From Azadirachta indica (lineage: Eukaryota > Streptophyta > Magnoliopsida > Sapindales > Meliaceae), in the NCBI GenBank assembly GCA_022749755.1, contig CM040451.1, positions 5,718,871-5,782,870 of the forward strand: DNA of 64,000 nucleotides, read 5' to 3'. The notes under the pieces are model-generated. The model did no database searches. It saw only the letters and a program-made list of their open reading frames with translations, and was not told the origin of the DNA. Shown piece after piece: positions 45,389 to 55,510 of this stretch. The translations under genes were made by a program, and so were the position numbers. Each line of letters starts with the position of its first letter. Positions within the stretch are counted from its first letter, which is position 1.

Positions 45389-46001
45389 AGATTAAAGCTT
45401 CTACGGAATTCAACTTCTCAAATTTGTATAAGGCCATATTCGAATGATGTCTCAAGGCTAAGCAAGCACGTTCAAGTCTTTTAATTGCAGTTCGAATTAG
45501 ATCGTCATCATGATGCAAGTTTCGGATTCCATGTGTCAGTTTGGGCTAAGTTGCTGTTCAAGCCCATTATCTATTTTAATCTTATTTATAAACATATATT
45601 TAAAGTTTGTTATGTGTTTGGGCTGTTAATGCTAATTATTAAGCCCAAATTCGGTTTATTTTATTTTAAGTTAGAATAAGTTTAATTTTGTGGCCAAACA
45701 CTCCATTTAGGGTTACTTATCTCTTGTACCCTTATATATTCAGCCACATGCTCCCATGGAGACATGAATTACTTTTTCGAATGAAATAAAATTGAGAGTG
45801 TTTTCTCTTGTTTTAATTCTTGCTTGAATCAAGATTCATGCAATTAAAGTTAATTACTTTGAGAGTATTTATTCTAAGGTTCTATTTCACAAGTTGAAAT
45901 TGGGTTACAGACTTGGGTGAATCTAATTTAGCTTTCCAAGAGGTTGCTTCTATGCGTAAAAATATTGGGTCTCAAGTTTAATATACTCGGGGTTCGTATC
46001 A
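45154..46001 (+). repeat. G2 3' LTR
   Basis: 848 bp from TGATGCAAATATGG to GGGGTTCGTATCA, followed by GCCTC. TATA-like CCTTATATATTC is at about 45730-45741. Confidence 0.94.
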
Positions 46002-46663
46002 GCCTCAAATGTGATTGATCTATATTTTAAAGAGGTAGTGAAGCTGTATGGTATTCCAAAAACCATTGTTTCTAATCGAGATTCCAAGTTTTTGAGTCAC
46101 TTTTGGCCAACGCTATGGAGAAAACTTGGTACTAATTTCAATTTTAGCTTTTCTCATCATCCTCAAACTGATGGTCAAACAGAAGTGACAAATCGGAGTT
46201 TGAGAAATCTCTTACGAAGTTATATTGGTAAGAATATCAGACAATGGGATGTTATATTGGCTCAAATTGAATTTGCTTATAATTGATCAATTAGCCAATC
46301 TATCGGTCAAAGTCCTTTTGAGGTAGTTTATGGCAAAACCCTATCAACCCAATGGATTTAGGTCCACTTCCAATTCATCAATACTTTAGTGGAGATGCTG
46401 AAATAAGAATTAAGAGTATCAAAAAGCTTCATCAGCAAGTTCGTGACAGAATTCTTAAACAAAATGAGAAGTATCGACTTTCTGCAAACAAACATCGCAA
46501 GCATGTCGAGTTCAGGTAAGGAGATTTGGTTTAGATACATTTTCAAAAAGCACGTTTTCCACCTGAAAAAAATATGTTAAACTCAAGCCTAAAGCTAATG
46601 GACCATTTAAGGTATTGCAACGAATTGGAGAAAATGCTTACAAGATCGAGTTGCCAGAAAATT
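46002..46663 (+). pseudogene. pol: H2 integrase, second part
   Basis: Resumes at ...[17 protein letters not shown]. The second catalytic Asp is Asn (VSNRD, AAT at 46074-46076). The Glu is present in [13 protein letters not shown] follows FAYN (46286), where H1 continues DRSTN. C-terminal pieces FSGDAEIRIKSIKKL, YRLSANKHRKHVEF and the [24 protein letters not shown] end are readable to 46660. The sequence then changes abruptly to a T-family 3' region. Confidence 0.9.
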
Positions 46664-47562
46664 AATCACAGTCAAACCCAATAGCCAAGTATCCAATATC
46701 CTTATCTTTATTCTATTTTTTGAGTCATAAATGTGTTGATTGGATATGTGCTTTGTAATAGGTTTGGGGGTTGTTATTTCTTAAAGTAGTGCTTAGTGTT
46801 ATAATATTTTATCAATGTGTTACACTAAGAAAAAAAAGGGAGAAATGCTAAGGTTGATTATGAAAGTGTAGAGCAATAAAAAAAAATGGGGCTGCAAAAT
46901 GAAATTTAAGATTGAAAAAAAGGGGAAAATAAAAAAAGAGGTGAATGTAAATAAGTGGTTGCAGAATATGAAAGAAAACTGAAAAAAATGAGAATTTGAT
47001 GATAGGTGCACATATTATTGAGTTCTTATGGTTTTATTTTATTTTTTATCCACCAATTCTTATCCTCACCTTACCCAATAGCCTCATTACAACCCAAAAA
47101 GAAAAGTTCTATATTGATCTTATATATCATATGATTAGTTTGCATTCATTGTCAGTAAAATTAAGTTGTTAGCATTCCGTTCATGAGATCAACATCATTA
47201 TATCAGAAATAACATATTCTTCGTTTTGTATGTGAGCTTTGTTTTCCATTAAAAATTTAAACTTAATGCTTGTCTCACATACAATTTAGTGATAACCCAA
47301 ATTTCGAGTGCATTTCTTTCAGAGTGACCACTTTTGTGAACTTTGGAGTTGAGACATCAATGCATGCTATATTCTAATAATGTGAAGGATGACAAGAGAG
47401 ATGATAATTGATCTATGGCTATCACACACTACACATGAAGATAACTTAACATTTTGAGGAATCATCTCCAGAAAGGAATTTTCACATGTATGTTGAGTCT
47501 TTTATTTTTATTTTTATTTTATTTTTGCTCAAGGACTAGCAAAGTTTAAGTTTGGGAGAATT
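46664..47562 (+). other. T3 3' untranslated region and polypurine tract
   Basis: It matches the T1 3' region (2411-3265) in reverse orientation, including CCAATATCCTTATCTTTATT (46696-46715). It ends with TTTAAGTTTGGGAGAATT before the LTR. It begins at a sharp junction with H2 integrase, so the body of this T element is missing. Short frames here are not conserved as protein. Confidence 0.8.
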
Positions 47563-48859
47563 TGATAAATCAATATTTGTCCTAGTATGTTATTATGTTT
47601 ATGTCATTTATTCATGTATTTTATCTTAGAATTTTATTACTTTGAGTTTCGTTTTATTACTTGTAGAAATTATTGTAGAAAACCCAAAACAAACCCAAGA
47701 TGCTGGAAGGCCTGTATTTGCTGAACATAGTCCGTATTTTTTAGCATAACTTTATCCTCAATATTCGTACTTGGGTGATACAAAATAATTTAAAAACTAA
47801 ACATAATGATTTATAACCTTACATTTCAAAAAGAAAGCAAATGTTGAAGTTTTAAGGGTCAAAATTCCAGCTGGAAAGAAGACAACTAGAAGATAGATTT
47901 TCCTTGACATATGGGAGTGAATTTTGAATAAGTTGTTGATAAAATGGGTAAAAGGGAGGACTTTGGTGATGCTGCTGGGTAGAGAATAAATTGGGGAAGA
48001 ATTTGATGAAAAAGAGGGTTTTCTAAATAGTGAGTTTTCTATTGGAGGGGGAGGATTGCTGGATTAAAAAGGAGGACATTCTTACTGGGCAGAATTATCA
48101 TCTTCTTCAAAACTTGGTGGCGAACCTTCAAAAAGGGAAGCTTTCTTTAAGTTTCTTTATTTTTCAAATATGTTTAGAACTTTTGTAATTAGATTCATAA
48201 ATTTGAATTTAAGAATGGAAGTGTAAACATATTTTGGGAGTTTGACTTTACTATTGAAATGGTATTAAATATTTTGTGAAATGTGATGATTAATTAAAGG
48301 TTGAGATTATTTCTTATTCATTGATCTGTATAATTTTGATTATTTTTTGTGGATTTGCTATCTATTATTTGCGATTGAAATGAATTTAAGAATTAAGGTA
48401 TTAGAAATATCATTAATTAAACTCTTTTGAACAAGTATTTAAATTAAATCCATTGAGTTGGTTTGATTTAAATGGTTAAATGATTTCCTTGTAACAATAC
48501 AATTAATTAAATAGAAGCCTCATATCAAGGATATATTTAATTAATTGTAAGTGAGAATTATCATAATTATTGAAATTCTCTAGCTTTAGATAACTAGCCA
48601 AATCCCATCTAATTTCAGTGAATTCAACCGAATTTTATAGATTTCAAGTTCTTGTATTTTAGCTATTAATCACTTCAATTGGAATAATTTGAAATTGTTA
48701 TTTGATTACATTAGAGTATTTACGATTTTATGTTTGCTTAAATTAGTACTTAACAGGAAACAATAAAGATTTAAATCATTACAATTCCACGAGAGATCGG
48801 CCTCGGAGTGAACTTATTGTCAACTATTAACGATTCGTGCATTTGTGAACATTTAGAAT
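47563..48859 (+). repeat. T3 3' LTR, last bases missing
   Basis: It starts TGATAAATCAATATTTG after the polypurine tract and matches the other T LTRs up to ...GTGAACATTTAGAAT, then switches to G3 integrase. About ten terminal bases (the TTGCACATCA end) are missing. There is an internal deletion near 48590. Confidence 0.85.
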
Positions 48860-49705
48860 GAACATAACAATTATAAGCAAATTCAACATGCGGCATGCAA
48901 TCTTCCCAAGTTTTCAAGTTCTTTTGTATCATAGTACGCAATAAAGTAGACAATGTCCTATTTACTACTTTGTTTTGATCATCTGTTTGTGGGTGACAAG
49001 AAGTAGAAAATAATAATTTAGTTCCCAACTTTCCCCACAATGTCTTTCAAAAGTAACTTAAGAACTTTGAGTCTTAATCTGAGACAATAGTTTTGGGCAT
49101 TCTATGCAACCTAATAACTTTTTTGAAAAACAAATCAACTATATGTGATGCATCATCAGTTTTATGACATGTAATAAAGTGTGCCATCTTAGAAAACCTA
49201 TCGACAACCACAAAAACTGAGTCTCTCCCCCTCTTTGTCCTCCGTAATTTCAAAACAAAATTCATAGAAATATCGACCCAAGGTACATTAGGAATAGGAA
49301 GTGGTGTATACAATCCATGTAGTTGTTGCCTAAACTTATCTTGCCTACAAGCAATGCATCTCACACAAACCCTTTTTATATCACGTTTCATTTGCGGCCA
49401 AAAGAAATGTTCATGCAATATATGTGTAAAGTCTTAGCTGCACCAAAGTGACCCATCAAACCACCACCGTGTGCTTCTCGAACTAGTAACTCACGCAAGG
49501 ATGAATGTGGAACACATAATTTATTTTCTCGAAATAGGAAACCATCATGTAAATAGAACTTCCCACATGCTTCCTTAGTGCAATTCTTAAATAAGTCACA
49601 AAAATTAGAGTCCATTGCATACAACTCCTTAATGTACTCAAATCCAAGCAATTTAGCATCAAGAGTTGAAAGTAAAGCTTACCTGTGTGATAGTGCATTA
49701 GCAAC
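48860..49705 (-). pseudogene. pol: G3 integrase (C-terminus missing)
   Basis: On the minus strand the zinc region [16 protein letters not shown] appears at 49651-49388, then [20 protein letters not shown]. The first catalytic Asp is Asn (ISMNFVL, AAT at 49262-49260). The second is present (TIVSD), followed by a stop where Arg is expected (49074-49076). The Glu is Lys (NKVVN, AAA at 48971-48969). The frame changes around 49400. The sequence ends after HVEFAYN, cut by T3. Confidence 0.9.
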
Positions 49706-50986
49706 TATATTTTCTTTGCCTTGTTTGTATTTGATCACATAAGAAAATATCTTAATGAACTCCACCCATTTGGCATGACGTCTGCTTAATTTGTGCTGCG
49801 CCTTTAAATGTTTCAAGGATTCATGATCCGTATGAATCGCAAACTCTTTGGGCCAAAGGTAATGCTATCAAGTTTCTAGAGTTCGAAACAATGCATATAA
49901 TTCTTTATCGTAAGTGAGATAGTTTAAAGCCGCGCCATTTAGTTTCTCACTAAAGTACGCAATCGGTCTTCTTTCTTGCATTAGTACGCCTCCGATTCTT
50001 GTACCTGAAGCATCACACTCTATCTTAAATGTTTTAGCAAAATTAGGCAAAACAAGTAAAGGTGCATTAGTCAATTTTTCTTTGATAAGTTTGAATACCT
50101 TTTCTTGCTCTTTTCCCCACTTGAACGGAACATTCTTCTTGATGACTTCGGTTAAGGGTGTAGCTATACTACTAAAATCTCGAACAAAGTGCCGATAAAA
50201 ACTGGCCAATCCATGAAAGCTTCTTACTTGATTTGTCGAAGTAGGCATTGGCCATTCTTGAATTGCCTTTACCTTCTCTTCATCGACCTCAATCCCTTTG
50301 GCACTTACAACAAAACTAAGAAACACAAGTTCATCCGTGCAAAATGTACATTTCTTAAAATTAGCAAATAGTCTTTCTTTCCTTAAAACCGCTAAAACAA
50401 GTTTTAAATGTTCAACATAATCATTCAAGTTTTTGCTATAAATTAAGATATCCAAAAAATAGATTACTACGAATTTGCCAATGAAAACACACAAAACATA
50501 GTTCATAAGTCTCATGAAAGTACTAGGTACATTAATTAACCCAAAAGGCATAACTAACCATTCATACAAAACTATATATTTTGTTTTAAATGTAGTTTTC
50601 CACTCATCCCCTTCTTTCGTACTAATTTGATGGTATCCACTCTTAAAATCAATTTTAGAAAACACACAAGATCCATGCAATTCATCTAACATATCATCTA
50701 ATTGAGGAATGGGATGTCGATATTTTACCATAATATTATTAACAGCTCGGCAATCAACACACATCCTCTATGTCTCATCTTTCTTAGGCACTAGTAGCAC
50801 CAGAACCGCACAAGGACTCATGCTTTCTCTAATATACCCTTCCTCCATCAGCTCATTAACTTGTCGTTGAAGTTCCTTTGTCTCCTCGGGATTACTTCTA
50901 TAAGCTGGTCGATTCGGAATTGTTGCACCGGGTATGAACTCAATTTGATGTTCAATTCCTCGAATTGGAAGCAAACCAAAGGGCAC
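49706..50986 (-). pseudogene. pol: G3 reverse transcriptase and RNase H
   Basis: The minus frames 50986-50768 and 50764-49868 are nearly continuous. RT has [53 protein letters not shown] and [20 protein letters not shown]. The catalytic motif reads [11 protein letters not shown] where YFDD is expected, so one Asp is lost. RNase H has [20 protein letters not shown] and [17 protein letters not shown], then a stop. The [12 protein letters not shown] stretch follows out of the open frame. Apart from YFLD it is one of the best-kept RT genes here. Confidence 0.92.
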
Positions 50987-50999
50987 CTCTTCAGGAAAG

Positions 51000-51800
51000 A
51001 CATCCTTAAATTCTTAGAAAAGAAATATAACATTGCTCGGCAAAGATCCGGTAAAATCGTCAGTGCACAAAAAGGCTTCCATGTACACAAGTACTATAAG
51101 GGGCTGTTGTGAAAGTAAAGCTCTCTTGATCTCACTTTTTTTGCAATAAAATTATATTTTTCCTCTCTCTCACACATCAACGTTGCAACTCTCTCATTTT
51201 TCCTCTCACTCTCTTTGACATTTTTGCCTTTCTTATTTTCTTTTTTCTTTTCACTCGCTTTTTGCATCTTTAATTGGTTTTCGAGAATTTGTTTTGGAGT
51301 CAATGGTACAAGTGATATAGGTTGCCTTTTGATGGTAAAAGAGTATCTATTTGTAAAACCGTCGTGTATGACTCGTCGATCGTACTGCCATGGTCTGCCC
51401 AATAAAATGTGACATGCATGCATAAGAATCACGTCACAAAGCACTTCTTCCTCATACTTGCCAATAAAGAATGCCACCAACACTTGTTTTGTTACCTTAA
51501 TTTCTCCACAATTATTTAGTCATTGAAGCCAGTACGATCGTGAATGTTTCATGGTAGACAACGATAATTTCTCCCTAATTCGGTGCTGGCCACGTTGGTG
51601 CAACTTCCTCCATCAATTATAACGTTGCAAACTTTGTTGTTCACAAAACACTGAGTATAAAACCAATTCTCCCACTGATCATTTTCTTCTTCTTTAATCT
51701 GTGCCCTAAGACCTTGTCTTGCCACTAATAATTCTCCTTCCACAGCATATTACCCTTCGTAGTTATCTTTAAGAGATGGCATGTCTTCTATTTCGTCTTC
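51000..51800 (-). pseudogene. pol: G3 protease
   Basis: On the minus strand EGELLVARQGLRAQIKEEEN, then the active site NVIIDGGSCTNVASTEL, lie in 51743-51549. A frameshift follows. The frame 51483-51094 carries HILLGRPWQYDRRVIHDGF and a Lys-rich spacer. DGG at the active site is usual for this group. The protein could not be made continuously. Confidence 0.88.
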
Positions 51801-52929
51801 TTCTTCTCCTTCCGACTCAATCTCCCCTTTAGCATTGATCACCATTACTCTTTTATTTGGGCATTGGCTAGCTATATGACCCCTGCTTGGACATTTAAAA
51901 CACTTGCTGTCACAATTTCTAGAAGCGGTGAATTCAATGTTACCTTATTTTTGTGACACAACTTGTTTTACATCCTTAGAAGCCTTGGAATTAGACTTTA
52001 TTAATGGAAATTCCTGCCGTTTAAGAGTTGATCTCCATGAGTTTGTAACAGTCATGCTTGCTCCTCTCCTAGCCTTGTTTCTTCGCTTCAATTGTTGCTC
52101 AACTTTGATGGCTTGATGCACCATATCTGTCAACTCTACATAATATTGCATTTCCACCACATCTGCGATCTAAACCATGTAAGAATTTACCCATGGTAAC
52201 TTTTCGATCCTCCTCTACATTTACTCGGATCATAGTAACCTCCATCTTTTTGTAGTATTCATTTACGCTTTTAGATTCTTGAGTTAGAAGCTGCAATTTG
52301 TTGAATAACTCCTGATGGTAGTAGCTTGGAATGAAACATCTTTTCATTATTGTCTTCATCTCATCCCACGTTTCAACAGGACGTTCTTAATTTCCTCTCC
52401 TATCCTTCAACAATTGATCCCACCAAATAATAGCATAATCAGTAAATTCAATGGCCACAAGTTTTATCTTTTTGATCTCGGAGTAATTGTAAGAATCGAA
52501 AGCTATCTCTGTTTTCTTCTCCCACTCTAAATAAGCTTCAAGATCGTTTCTACCTTGGAACAGTGGAATTTTTACCTTAATACTTCCTAAATCATCATCT
52601 AACTTAGGTCTACCTAACCTAGCTTCTCTATTCTCATAACCATGCAAATTCCTGCCCTGATTCATTGGTGATTCATCTAACTCCTCATCATCCTCAACAT
52701 TACCCTATTATACCCTTGGTTGCACTTGCCTAGGTGATTGTCTAATGAAAGAGCTTTGATGTTGCCTTCTTGATATCTCTTCTTCCAACCTATCCATCCT
52801 CTCGTGGATTGATTCTAACTCAACCCTCATCATCCGTCTCATCTCCCTCAATAACGCCTGCAATTATAGGTTCGGGGTGGTTGGTTGTTGTACTCTCTGG
52901 GTTGAATTTTCTTCTTGATTGTGAGACAT
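51801..52929 (-). pseudogene. gag: G3 gag
   Basis: The likely ATG is 52929-52927 (MSHNQEENSTQR). The coiled-coil part ELESIHERMDRLEEEISRRQ follows, then the capsid part 52665-52387 with IKVKIPLFQGRNDLEAYLEW and YAIIWWDQLLKDRRGN. Then comes a stop where G2-type gag continues. 52359-52099 has KTIMKRCFIPSYYHQELFNK. The knuckle CFKCPSRGHIASQC lies at 51902-51861 with correct CX2CX4HX4C spacing. Confidence 0.88.
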
Positions 52930-53446
52930 TTAAAATCTGTAAAATAAAGTTAGAAACCTCACAAGCACTCTCTCACCTGTTTTCACTCACTCTCGTATTT
53001 GAGCACTCAAATATTCTCACACTTACACACTCTTAATCAAAATTTTCAGTTGTAATTTTATGATGAAAAGCAACCAAAAAAAATCACAATATTTAATAAG
53101 CAATTCTTAAGAAATCGATGCAAGCAATAACAATATTGGATCAAGAATAAGGATTATTAGGTCAATACTACAAGAAATTATAAATATAATAGATAACAAC
53201 AATTCTCTCTTTTTTTTTATTTCTCTTTTTTTTGGCTTTATTTCCCTTTTTTAAGAAAATAGAAATGAAAATATGAATTCAAAATAAATTGAAGTAAAAC
53301 ACAAAATTGGAATTTGAACCAATCAAGAAGGAATTTGGCTACAATATATTTTTTTTTTGTATTTCTCTTTTTTTTAGAATTCTAATTGAAGAAGTAAAGG
53401 AACAACAAATATGTAAAAGATAATTTAAACTTGACTTGGAACCAAA
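52930..53446 (-). other. G3 leader
   Basis: About 520 bp of A/T-run-rich untranslated sequence between primer site and gag. Read on the minus strand, the end shows TTTCTAACTTTATTTTACAG (52937-52956), then ATTTTAA and the ATG, similar to the G2 leader end. No gene is seen. Confidence 0.55.
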
Positions 53447-53458
53447 GTTCTGATATCA
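53447..53458 (-). promoter_or_regulatory. G3 primer-binding site, decayed
   Basis: On the minus strand TGATATCAGAAC stands where TGGTATCAGAGC is expected. Two G-to-A changes separate it from the initiator tRNA-Met complement. Confidence 0.8.
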
Positions 53459-53735
53459 AATGATACGAACCTTACCAATATCATGACGAAACCAACACCG
53501 AATGTAGTAAAGAACCCTAAGATTTTCTCAAAACGTAAGTTTATAGAGCCTTGACCCGATACCTATCTAAATAAATCAAGACTATTTACTCAAACGCCAC
53601 ACCAAAAATCCTTAAAAAAATATTTAAGATTGTTTTGAATGCCACAAGAAATTAAACTTGAAGAGCTCAAGAACAAGAACTTATAAGAAATAATTTAACA
53701 CTTAAAATTGCTTGTCCCATTTCGAGAAATGAAAG

Positions 53736-53746
53736 CCTTTTTATAG
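53736..53746 (-). promoter_or_regulatory. G3 LTR TATA box
   Basis: On the minus strand CTATAAAAAGG is a strong TATA match about 275 bp before the LTR end, a usual U3 position. Confidence 0.65.
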
Positions 53747-53868
53747 GAAAATAGAAAGGGAAATGTCAAAAGTTAGGTTATCAATCTTACCTAACAAGTT
53801 GACAAAATAAATTGAAACTTTATGACTTTTAAAACTTATAAATTTCAAACATAAAAATGTAAGTAATG

Positions 53869-53902
53869 ACGTCATATATATATGACGTAAGCAATGACGT
53901 CG
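53869..53902 (-). promoter_or_regulatory. as-1-like bZIP site cluster in the G3 LTR
   Basis: Three TGACGT motifs lie in 34 bp. TGACGTAAGCAATGACG (53883-53899) has the TGACG-N7-TGACG layout of the plant as-1 element, which binds TGA-type bZIP factors. Next to it, ACGTCATATATATATGACGT (53869-53888) is a perfect 20-bp palindrome that includes TGACGTCA. It lies upstream of the LTR TATA box, as an enhancer should. Function is inferred from the motif alone. Confidence 0.65.
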
Positions 53903-54242
53903 AACGTGTATAATGTAAATGATTACATCATTTTAAGATTCTTAAAATTACATAAATAGATTATAATTTTCGAACATTTTCATATTAGTCTTCTTAGACT
54001 CCAGTCGCTTGAATGATATTCACTGAGCTTAATTCTTCAAGACATGTATCTTGAATTGTATTTGAATCATACATCTTTTTAATTAGTCTATTTAAGGCAC
54101 TTTCCAATGTCTTGGCTCTAACTCTTGTAATCGATTCACTCGGCACGCTTAGCGAATCATATAGATGCTGTAACTGAGTGTCTCCAACCTTATGTCTGAG
54201 GTTCTCCTCTTATTTACGTGGTTGCACAACTTCATTTGCATC

Positions 54243-54662
54243 AATAAGGATCCTCACGTGATGATGAGTAACAAGATGTATGGCCTGTCTCGAAATGAGG
54301 TAGTTTTTCGAATTCGTATCACCTTCGACAATTTTGGCCCCAAAAATCCTACATTATAAACTTCTTTGTTTTTTAAACAAAATGCACCGTAACAATCCTG
54401 ACGCAATGCTGAGTATTAAGACGTGCAGCATGTCTTGGAACAAAGTCATTTTTCAAGTTCGGTTTGGGTGAGACAATTTCTGCCCCGGAAATCGTGTGTT
54501 TTCAACTTCTTTGTTTTTGACGCGATGCGGAGTACCATGATGTGCAGCCCGTCTTAAAACAAAGTCTTTTTTCGTGTTCGTATCATGTTTGACAATTCCG
54601 ACCCCGAAAATCGTTTGTTTTCAAGTTCTCTGTGTTCGATATAAAATGCACCGTAAGGATCT
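54243..54662. repeat. 145-bp satellite array, left part
   Basis: Three monomers, the first starting mid-unit at the G3 LTR edge. Anchors (GACAATT-like) lie at 54327, 54472 and 54591; one interval is shortened to 119 bp. Typical words are GTATCA, GACAATT, CGAAAATCGT, TTTTCAACTTC, AATAAAATGCACCGTAA and CTCGAAATGA. The array continues at 55511 after the solo LTR. Confidence 0.93.
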
Positions 54663-55510
54663 TGATGCAAATACCGAGGTACACAAGAGCAATGATACAA
54701 TTCAGCTACCTAGTAGTCCCGTTAAAAGAGCGAGAATGAAGAAATTCAAGGATGCATTGAATGGGAGGATTCAAGGCTTGTAGGATGATTTTGCAACAAT
54801 TCAGAAGTGCAAGAAAGAGTCAAATATCAAGCTTGGACTTCAAGACAATAATCAGAGCTTGGTAACATTGACACAAGTACAAGAAGGCAAAACTAGAAGA
54901 TTAAAGCTTCTATGGAATTCGAATTCTCAAATATGTACAAAGCCATATTCGAATGATGTCTCAAGGCTAAACAAGCATGTTCAAGTCTTTTATTTGCAAT
55001 TCGAATCAAATCTTCATCATGATGAAAGTTTCGGATTCCATGCGCCATTTGGGCTAAGTTGCTAGTCAAAGCCATTATCTATCTTAGTATTATTTATAAA
55101 TATATGTTATTTAGTTTGTTATGTGTTTGGACTGTTAATGTTAATTATTAAGCTCAAATTCAGTTTATTTTAAATTAAGTTAAAATAAGTTTAGTCTTGT
55201 GGCCAAACACTCTATTTAGGGTTACTTATTTCTTATAACCTTAAATATCCAGCCACATGCTCCTATGGAAACATTCATTACTCTTTGAATGAAATAAAAA
55301 TTGAGAGAGTTTCTCTTGTTTTGATTCTTACTTGAATTAAGATTCTTACAATCCAAGTTAATTACTTTGAGAGTATTTTCTTCTAAGATTCTATTTTACA
55401 AGTTGAAATTGGGTTGCAGACTTGGGTAAATTTGATTTAACTTTTCAAGAAGTTACTTCCATGCGTAAAAATATTGGGTCTCAAGTTTAATATGCTCGGG
55501 ATTCGTATCA
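54663..55510 (+). mobile_element. Solo G-family LTR (SG2) in the satellite
   Basis: An 848-bp LTR from TGATGCAAATACCG to GGGATTCGTATCA, flanked by perfect GATCT duplications (54658-54662, 55511-55515). Removing it with one GATCT restores the satellite period (140 bp between anchors). It carries the coding tail (SPVKRARMKKFKDALN) with a stop after IQGL. The stop that ends this tail in G2 is mutated here, so the frame runs on as an artefact. Confidence 0.96.

Larger units (their letters stand above)
38812..46001 (+). mobile_element. G2, complete G-family Ty3/gypsy element with 5-bp duplication
   Basis: A 7190-bp element with two 848-bp LTRs flanked by GCCTC (38807-38811 and 46002-46006), inserted in H2 integrase. 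Order: 5' LTR, initiator-Met primer site, leader of about 900 bp with a 45-G run, gag, protease, RT, RNase H, integrase, 3' LTR. By eye the LTRs differ at about 50 places (about 94% identical), so it is older than H1 if rates are equal. All genes have stops; many are TGG-to-TAG/TGA or CAA-to-TAA changes. Confidence 0.95.
34765..46663 (+). mobile_element. H2, truncated H-family element split by G2
   Basis: H2 consists of 34765-38811 and 46002-46663. It holds the last 60% of the 5' LTR, the primer site, gag, protease, RT, RNase H and integrase. It lacks the first part of the 5' LTR and everything after integrase. G2 inserted into integrase with a GCCTC duplication. Many stops are present, two shared with H1. 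At 46663/46664 integrase fuses directly to a T-family 3' region, a deletion junction. Confidence 0.9.
48860..54242 (-). mobile_element. G3, G-type Ty3/gypsy element lacking its 3' end
   Basis: On the minus strand: 5' LTR (54242-53461), decayed initiator-Met primer site, leader, gag, protease, RT, RNase H and most of integrase, then cut at 48860 by the T3 LTR end. The proteins resemble G2, but the LTR (782 bp) differs, so it is a related subfamily. Its right edge is inside a satellite monomer. All genes are broken. Confidence 0.9.
53461..54242 (-). repeat. G3 5' LTR
   Basis: This 782-bp LTR reads on the minus strand TGATGCAAATGAAG ... AAGGTTCGTATCA. It shares the ends of the G LTR but not most of its body. 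It has a TATA box (minus CTATAAAAAGG, 53746-53736) and, about 140 bp upstream of it, an as-1-like motif. Immediately outside (54243) is satellite sequence. Confidence 0.9.
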
